Positions 58,161 through 64,000 of a stretch of 64,000 nt of DNA are shown one piece after another (position 1 is the first letter of the stretch; every line of letters begins with the position of its first letter). Origin of the DNA: Ligula intestinalis (Eukaryota > Platyhelminthes > Cestoda > Diphyllobothriidea > Diphyllobothriidae); the NCBI GenBank assembly GCA_036362985.1, contig JAYGXS010000001.1, positions 42,911,650-42,975,649 of the forward strand. Reading direction: 5' to 3'. The notes under the pieces are model-generated. The model searched no databases. It was not told where the DNA came from and saw nothing but the letters and a program-made list of their open reading frames with translations. The translations under genes were made by a program, and so were the position numbers.

Positions 58161-58250
58161 TACCTATGATTAAGGATTCCCGAGGGAATCCGAAACGTTA
58201 GGTAAATAAAACTCTTGTTCCAGTGATCGCATCTTCGTTTTCTGAATGAA
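58161..58250 (+). mobile_element. PLE terminal-repeat remnant with well-folded but core-mutated hammerhead
   Basis: Helix I TACCT (58161-58165) / AGGTA (58200-58204); core box ATGATTA (58166-58172) in place of CTGANGA (C3A and G8T); helix II GGATTCC/GGAATCC, 7 bp; GAAA 58192-58195; C; GTT. The family tail follows (ctcttgttccagtgatcgca, then tcttcgttttctg). Helices intact, two core bases lost. The moderately GC-rich 57860-58160 just upstream may be more of the same element. Confidence 0.65.
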
Positions 58251-58515
58251 AGCTCTCTCTCTGTCTTTTGGCCCGACTTCTCTCAGACCTCACTTGGGAT
58301 CTGGTCGATCTCTTGAGCATACGGGCTCTTCTGAGTCAATCTACTCTCATCTATTCTCCTCTCCTTTGTGTACACAATATAGTCTTCCAACTACTCTGGC
58401 ATTTATGAACTTCTCTTCTGCACTTAGTAACCATGGTCTGAAGATTGCAGTTGCACGGTTTAACTCATTTAGCCCCCTTTGATAACTTTTCTAAAACGTA
58501 AGTACTTTTGGGTTT

Positions 58516-59033
58516 CGGCAAAGGTAGTTTAAGTAGTGTACCTCATATATCCTTTATCTTAGCACTTATGCTATGAAAACTGTGGTCATAGAGATTTTCG
58601 GGGTGGAAAAATAGGATAGGCAGTCTAGGAAATTTATAGAAGTGTTAAGTGGGAAAATGTAGTTGAAGTTGATTTCCGCGGCCGCTGGGATTAAAGTGTT
58701 CCGCGTATAAATTGAAGGTGTGCACGGCACTTCGCGGCGCAAACTATGCTAAGCTTATTCCAGAAAGGTAAGTTGGACCTCGGATATGTTGAAGTAGATG
58801 ACCTCCTAACCACCATTTATATTTTCTTCAGAAATTTCAATAAAAGTGCAATTGGATTATCGAATTTTTTCGCAATACGTTAATCGATCATACAGGTTAG
58901 AAAAGCAATCCTTCAAGTTCATTCCATTGCTTATCCTAAATCTTCATCCCCAAAATCTCTAAAACCACCTTTTCCATTGGACAGAATGCTGGAATTTGGG
59001 CACATGAGTTGCACTCCTTAAACTACTGTTGCC
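58516..59033 (+). mobile_element. Foldback/MITE-like element, second copy
   Basis: Left end ggcaaaggtagtttaagtag ... gtggtcatagagattttcgg; right end 58931-59033 is its inverted counterpart (ccccaaaatctctaaaacca ... ccttaaactactgttgcc). The core contains gatttccgcggccgctggga at 58672-58691 and ggcacttcgcggcgc near 58727, collinear with the 17469-18012 copy. No transposase frame. Confidence 0.68.
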
Positions 59034-62000
59034 TGGATTCCATGACAAAGTGTACTGAAATGATTTTTATATCCCTATAAGTATTACAGGACACCTTGTA
59101 AAAGATGAATCGACAGCTAGACTGTGATGCCATGGGCGGACGTGGAGAACGGATTAGAAAGTGCCTTGATGAAGATTGGCTAACTGCATCGTAAACAATA
59201 CAAATCATTTAAAATAGTAAATAATTTGACCGATGCATCATCAGAAAGTGTTAACTGTTACGTTCAGAACACATATGGCTGCAGGGCATTTTTTGGATTA
59301 ACCACTGGATAATAGTCAAAACTACTTTTCCAGATGCGCCTAAGCCATATGTCTATTCGTTCACCGACCCGTTCTTTCTAAATCCCTGGCCGAAGGAAGT
59401 TTCCCACAGCTAATTAAAGAGCGATTAGCATAGAAGCAGAACACTAATTTGAAGAGCTTTTGAGCTTTAAACATGATCTAGCGCTGAAAATGTCAGGAAA
59501 AGCCGAATTATTCAGGTACATGCACACAATATTTTGCTATTATTACCTTAATAAAAACGCTGGGAATCGACTAAACTGGTATAGTCCGTTTTAGAAAGTT
59601 AAAATAACGTTAAGTTGAAAAATAAAATAACGTTTGGGAACTGAAGAACAATTTTCATTGTCCAACGCCTAGGCAATGCAAAAAGATCGCACTCAGTGCA
59701 TGATTGAGTTGACAGTTAACGCGTAACTTCAACGTACGAAGCATGCCGGTACTGATTATCCACGAACAGTCGACAGAACCCGAGGTCGACTAATGGTGGC
59801 CCGCAACTTATACAGTGCGTTGCTCTATGTCGTGTGAGCCATTTGGAAATTTAAAAAACAAGGATATTTCCGTGAACAAGCAGTAGGTTCCCATTAAGCC
59901 ACATCATATGAGTCCACTAAGGTTTTGAGTTCTGCCGAAGATTCGCGAACGTTTTCTCCCTATTCGGTTGATTTCAGACATGTGCAAATTACCTTATGAA
60001 ATTTCAAATTGGCTAGCCGAAATATTGAAGCAGTTTCACCTTTATGTCACGCCATAAAGTTCAGGGGAAGCTTTTCATCTCTTAAGTTCAATTAAAAATT
60101 CAAATCTCATTGCGAAGATACCTCCATTCCTTAATCTCCAGTCTGATTTCCCCGGGATTCGGCCTATGTACGCAATAGAATAGTTCTATAAATAGGTTGT
60201 TGTTAAGGGGACTAAGAATTGGCGTGAGAGGGTTGAAACCATGTATAAATGGCTGCCTTGCTGCTCGCCGAATGTTTAACTCACTTTTACCATCATTCAT
60301 GCAGCAATGCGTGGGTCCGTACAAGCGAACGTCTTGATGCGAAAACTTGCACGGAATCAAATTTCGTTAAGTATATTTTACTAGGCCAAATGGGTTGATT
60401 ATATTCTTATAATAGTTGATGAAGGGATTAAGCTACATACTTTCCAGATTATGGTTCATACAGCATTCTGGCATTCGAGTTTACTTTAGGAAGGAAAGGA
60501 GATATCGTTTTCTTTGTCCAGAGGTCCCAATAGGTTGAGCTACTATCGAAATAGACCGTTAAAGGGCAGTCCGCAAGTAATGTAACAGTGTATACAGTAC
60601 TTTTCCTTTGTTTATTTCAGTAGGAAATTACGTAAAATTTGTTATCTAGTGCAGCTTGGTAACTGAATATGCTTTGCAGATGGCCGTGAGGATAAACCTG
60701 AATTCATACGAATCATCATCTAAAAGTATTGTCTCCGTGAAGTGTTGATAAATAGATGTAAGTCAGAACGTTCGCAGAGATTTATGCATATATGCTGTCG
60801 ACCAAAACCATCGAACTTCCTTAAAACTCCGTTTGTATGAAAATCAAAAAGTAATTTCTCACGTCGCGTCGTTTTAATTCTGTTAGGCATGGATGAACCC
60901 AGTAAAGGCAAAATGCATTTTCACGGATTGAGACGAATGCCTGCATTCCACGTTTAGGTACAAGTAAAGAAGACAACGGTCGTTCACTTGCCGGATTTAT
61001 GTTTTTAGTCCCCTGAGCTTTGTGGACTTTAATTGCAGTCAATCTTCAGAGAAAAAAGTGGCATAATGACAAGCAACAGTTTTTTGATCGGAATCTATTA
61101 AACACCAAAAATGCTAGTGTGGCTTTGACTGTGCTGAGCCCTGGTGTGTCGAAGCCAACTTGATACAGCATTTTACTGAATTCTCATCAAAAATATATGC
61201 TTCGAAGCATTCGTGGCTTCCCTTGCCTCTGGTATGGGTAAGCTTACGAGGATTTGCAGTAAGAATTCGAAAACTCAGCTGAAGAAGGACGTGAGTTCGA
61301 CAAGCAAAAGACTTCATTCCTCTTTACTTAAAGTAAATATTTTCAAACACCTTCTACCGTTTCGGAAGAACAAATGAGGCTGCTTCGTGAAATAACTTAA
61401 ATTTCCATCAATCCGTTTACTTGTTTTCGTGGAGCAGAATGTGCTGAAAAAAGGAATAGATGTTTTTGGGTCTCCAACCCCACTGTTGCATATCTGTACA
61501 CCTAGTAAGCAACAACCAAGCCCTTGGAAGCAACTATAAGGTATTGTAAAGTTTAACTTCAGTAAGTTCTTGCAATGAGAGAGACAGTTTGCCTACGGTT
61601 GACAAGTTGAACTTTACGTTGACAGAAGACCTTCAGTGGAATCTCTTAGATCACAAAGCCCCAACTGAACCAAGCCTATTCCTCTGCACGTCCTATCAGG
61701 TGACGACAGCCGCTCCATACCACATACACCCTCCCCCAGTCGTTGGCTTCTTTTAATTCTCCTCCCTCGATTGACGTGTCTATGTCCTGCACAACTTTTC
61801 GCCTTATTCCTTTTATTTCATGGTTATTTTGCTATCTACACTGGCCTAGATTAAAGTATATTATTCTGCAATGTGGAAAACCATTGGACAACATGGTATG
61901 CGTGCTTGATCCTGGTTTTGGTTATTTTTCGTCGCCTTTAATGTTTTTTCTGAGTGCTTTGGTGCTCCAAGTATTTTCTCATGAATAGGGTAGTTTAAAC

Positions 62001-64000
62001 TCGCAAAAGATACACATCAGGCTCGTTTTAAGATAAACAGATATTCTTCAATAGCCATTTTAGAGACGCGAGGAAAAGGTCTCAAGATTCAAGATGAACA
62101 ATATATACTTTAAAAGGACAGGCTGTTGAGCAAAACGCTGCGTACGCTTATTGCTAGTTTTTTCGGATCAGAAGTATCCTACAAAACAGCATTTTAGATA
62201 TAACATTGCCGCTAACATTATGCAAATATAATGAATCTCAGATGTAGTTGGAAAGACCAGATGCTTGTTTAATCTATTTTAATTTTCCAACTGCCTGGTA
62301 TACGCTTGTGGCCAATTCCGTCTTATGCTAGTCGCTACTGAATGTATGGCCTAGGGTAACCGCAGTTGGGGAAATTTGTGAATATTGTCCTAACTGCCCC
62401 TGGTCAACTTTAAAATGTAAGTAAGTACGAACGTGGATTAATGGTTTAAAGCTTGCGATTTCCTCTAAACTACCACTTATGCTCATTAGAGTGTGCCTTC
62501 GTGTTCCCTAAAATAAAACATTCTATTAACCCACTTATTAACCCGTTTTCGTAAAATTAGGAAATTTACTTCTTTTTATTGCAGTATTTACAGCCGGTGC
62601 ACCTAATTCCGTAGTTTTTCCTAGATGTGTTTGACGACTCTACTGTCCGATCTGATTTACGTCAATCTACTTGATGGAAGGAAATTCCCACTTGATTGAT
62701 TTCCCCAAAGTAACCTAACAGCCAATTGTTTAGGAACTGTGGTCTAAGCTGTTTCTGAGCTTTTCCGTTGGGCCAGTCTGCCGACCCATAACCCAGGATG
62801 CCGATAATCCTGCTAATTTTTTTATTTTCTGCACACGATCATTGCATCTCCGTAAGGAATAGATAATATGAGCTGTGTCTGCATTTCACACTTAATTAAT
62901 ATATGGACAAAATTATGGGCGACATTCATGGCTGCTGAGAAGAGGTAGACTATGGCTTGATGTAAATTCTTAAGAAACGTGTCCGCGGAATAGGTTGTTA
63001 ATGCCGATCTTAACTTGTTAAATGGGGGGTGGTGCATTATAGAAATGCACTTAACCCAGTTAGGGGAAACTCTGATGATATTTGAACTCACGACAGTAAA
63101 CGGGAGGTTTAAGTACAGCAGACGATGTAGTCACCTACGATACGAGGCCCCAAGGAAAACCGTGAGTTTAATCATATTTGGGTAGGGTTAAAGCTTTTGC
63201 TATTTTTAGCTTTACCCCAACTGTTGTAGATTGAAAGCCCAGAGATTTTGCCAACTGAATCACATCATGTGCCTTGTTTTTTGTATGCTTTTCTCAACTC
63301 GCTGAATTCATGATCATTAAACACCCTTCTATGCATAACAGTATCAATGGCTTGTCCTGGTTGCCTAATAAGCAAAAACAGTTTCACATTCACATAAATT
63401 TAAAGCGAAATTTTTCTCAAAGCAGCTTGAATAACCTTCGAGCAATTGCTTGCAGCATTAAACGACTTTGAGATACCTACAGCATACATTAAAATCCAGG
63501 CAACCCAAGAAAACCAAAGTGATATTCGTGTCCATAAGAATTGCGATCCCAAATATAAATGACTATAGTAACTCGAGCTTCTCTCGTGTTTCACTTGATT
63601 TTAACTTCCAAAATTTGATCGAGTTTAGGTACTTTCATTCCTCTATTCAATGTGAACAATGTTCAAGGCAGCACAGTAAATAAAAACTTTGACTGTGACG
63701 AAATTTCAAAAGACGAATCTGCGTAAACTGACTATTGCTGACTCGCTACTGGCCTCATCTACTCATACTGCAAATTACATTTTCGTTAGATAAACTATTC
63801 CAAGGTGAAAATGGTTTGCCTAATGGGTTTTAACATAAAGTCAGAAAATCTTACTTCGTGATCTGTGGTTATAGATATGAGATTATATATATATATATAT
63901 ATATATTATTTTAAACAAATCATGCTTGGGAATTCCTATTAACCTGTATTCTCTGACACATTTTTCCCCTTCGTGAAAGCCGCTGATTATGCGACTCATA
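59034..64000. other. Noncoding stretch to the right edge
   Basis: AT-rich, no recognised gene or repeat family. Contains a (TA)12 tract at 63883-63907. Confidence 0.4.

Noticed and set aside
63944..64000. Possible exon at the right edge (ESHNQRLSRRGKMCQRIQ on the minus strand)
   Set aside because: Cut by the window edge, weak donor (gttaat), no filament motif, phase incompatible with the tentative 48 kb exon.

Overview
The window reads as gene-poor animal chromosome rather than bacterial or viral DNA. Long AT-rich stretches without open frames alternate with a few spliced exons and many decayed retroelements. A flatworm is the best guess, possibly a large-genome tapeworm (diphyllobothriidean type). 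This is inference, resting on three things: a lamin-tailed intermediate filament gene split by long introns, hammerhead-ribozyme-bearing Penelope-like elements (PLEs), and a LINE whose C-terminal wording recalls LINEs I associate with cestodes. No species call can be made from the sequence alone.

Host genes, all on the minus strand. (1) Bases 17-318 hold the first coding exon of an unrecognised gene that leaves the window at its left edge; a GC-rich likely promoter/5' UTR lies at about 319-1060, and a decayed partial copy of the exon sits 1 kb upstream. (2) An intermediate filament gene dominates the window. Coil-2 exons lie at 48035-48096 (tentative), 47751-47876 and 41402-41806; the last carries the helix-termination motif and a stop codon. 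A phase-compatible linker exon lies at 38744-38820. Lamin-tail-domain exons follow at 26363-26490, 26172-26244, 25013-25083 (tentative) and 23806-23922. So the gene spans at least 24 kb, and its 5' end should lie beyond the right edge. (3) 22261-22888 is an apparently intronless, stop-containing fragment of a USP22-like deubiquitinase. (4) A well-formed orphan exon lies at 28086-28257.

Mobile DNA. PLE fragments of two lineages occur at 5382-7010(-), 12638-13550(+), 18850-19531(+) and 42030-42690(+). Short ribozyme-carrying terminal repeats of these elements are scattered at 7.4, 10.6, 15.4, 18.7, 19.7, 23.2, 42.9 and 58.2 kb. The 18.6-19.8 kb copy is the best preserved: a PLE fragment between two 214-bp inverted arms (about 95% identical by eye), each with an intact hammerhead core. 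A LINE reverse-transcriptase remnant covers 32.0-33.8 kb. Two tRNA-derived SINE-like families, a foldback/TIR element (17.2-18.0 and 58.5-59.0 kb) and a recurring 3'-tail motif make up most of the remaining structure.

The most unusual signals are the inverted-repeat, double-ribozyme PLE and a separate hairpin at 23393-23533. That hairpin places a complete CTGATGA box, three helices and an AAAA box in the geometry of a type III hammerhead ribozyme. All exon and domain calls were made by eye from splice signals, reading phase and motifs; no alignment or folding program was run.
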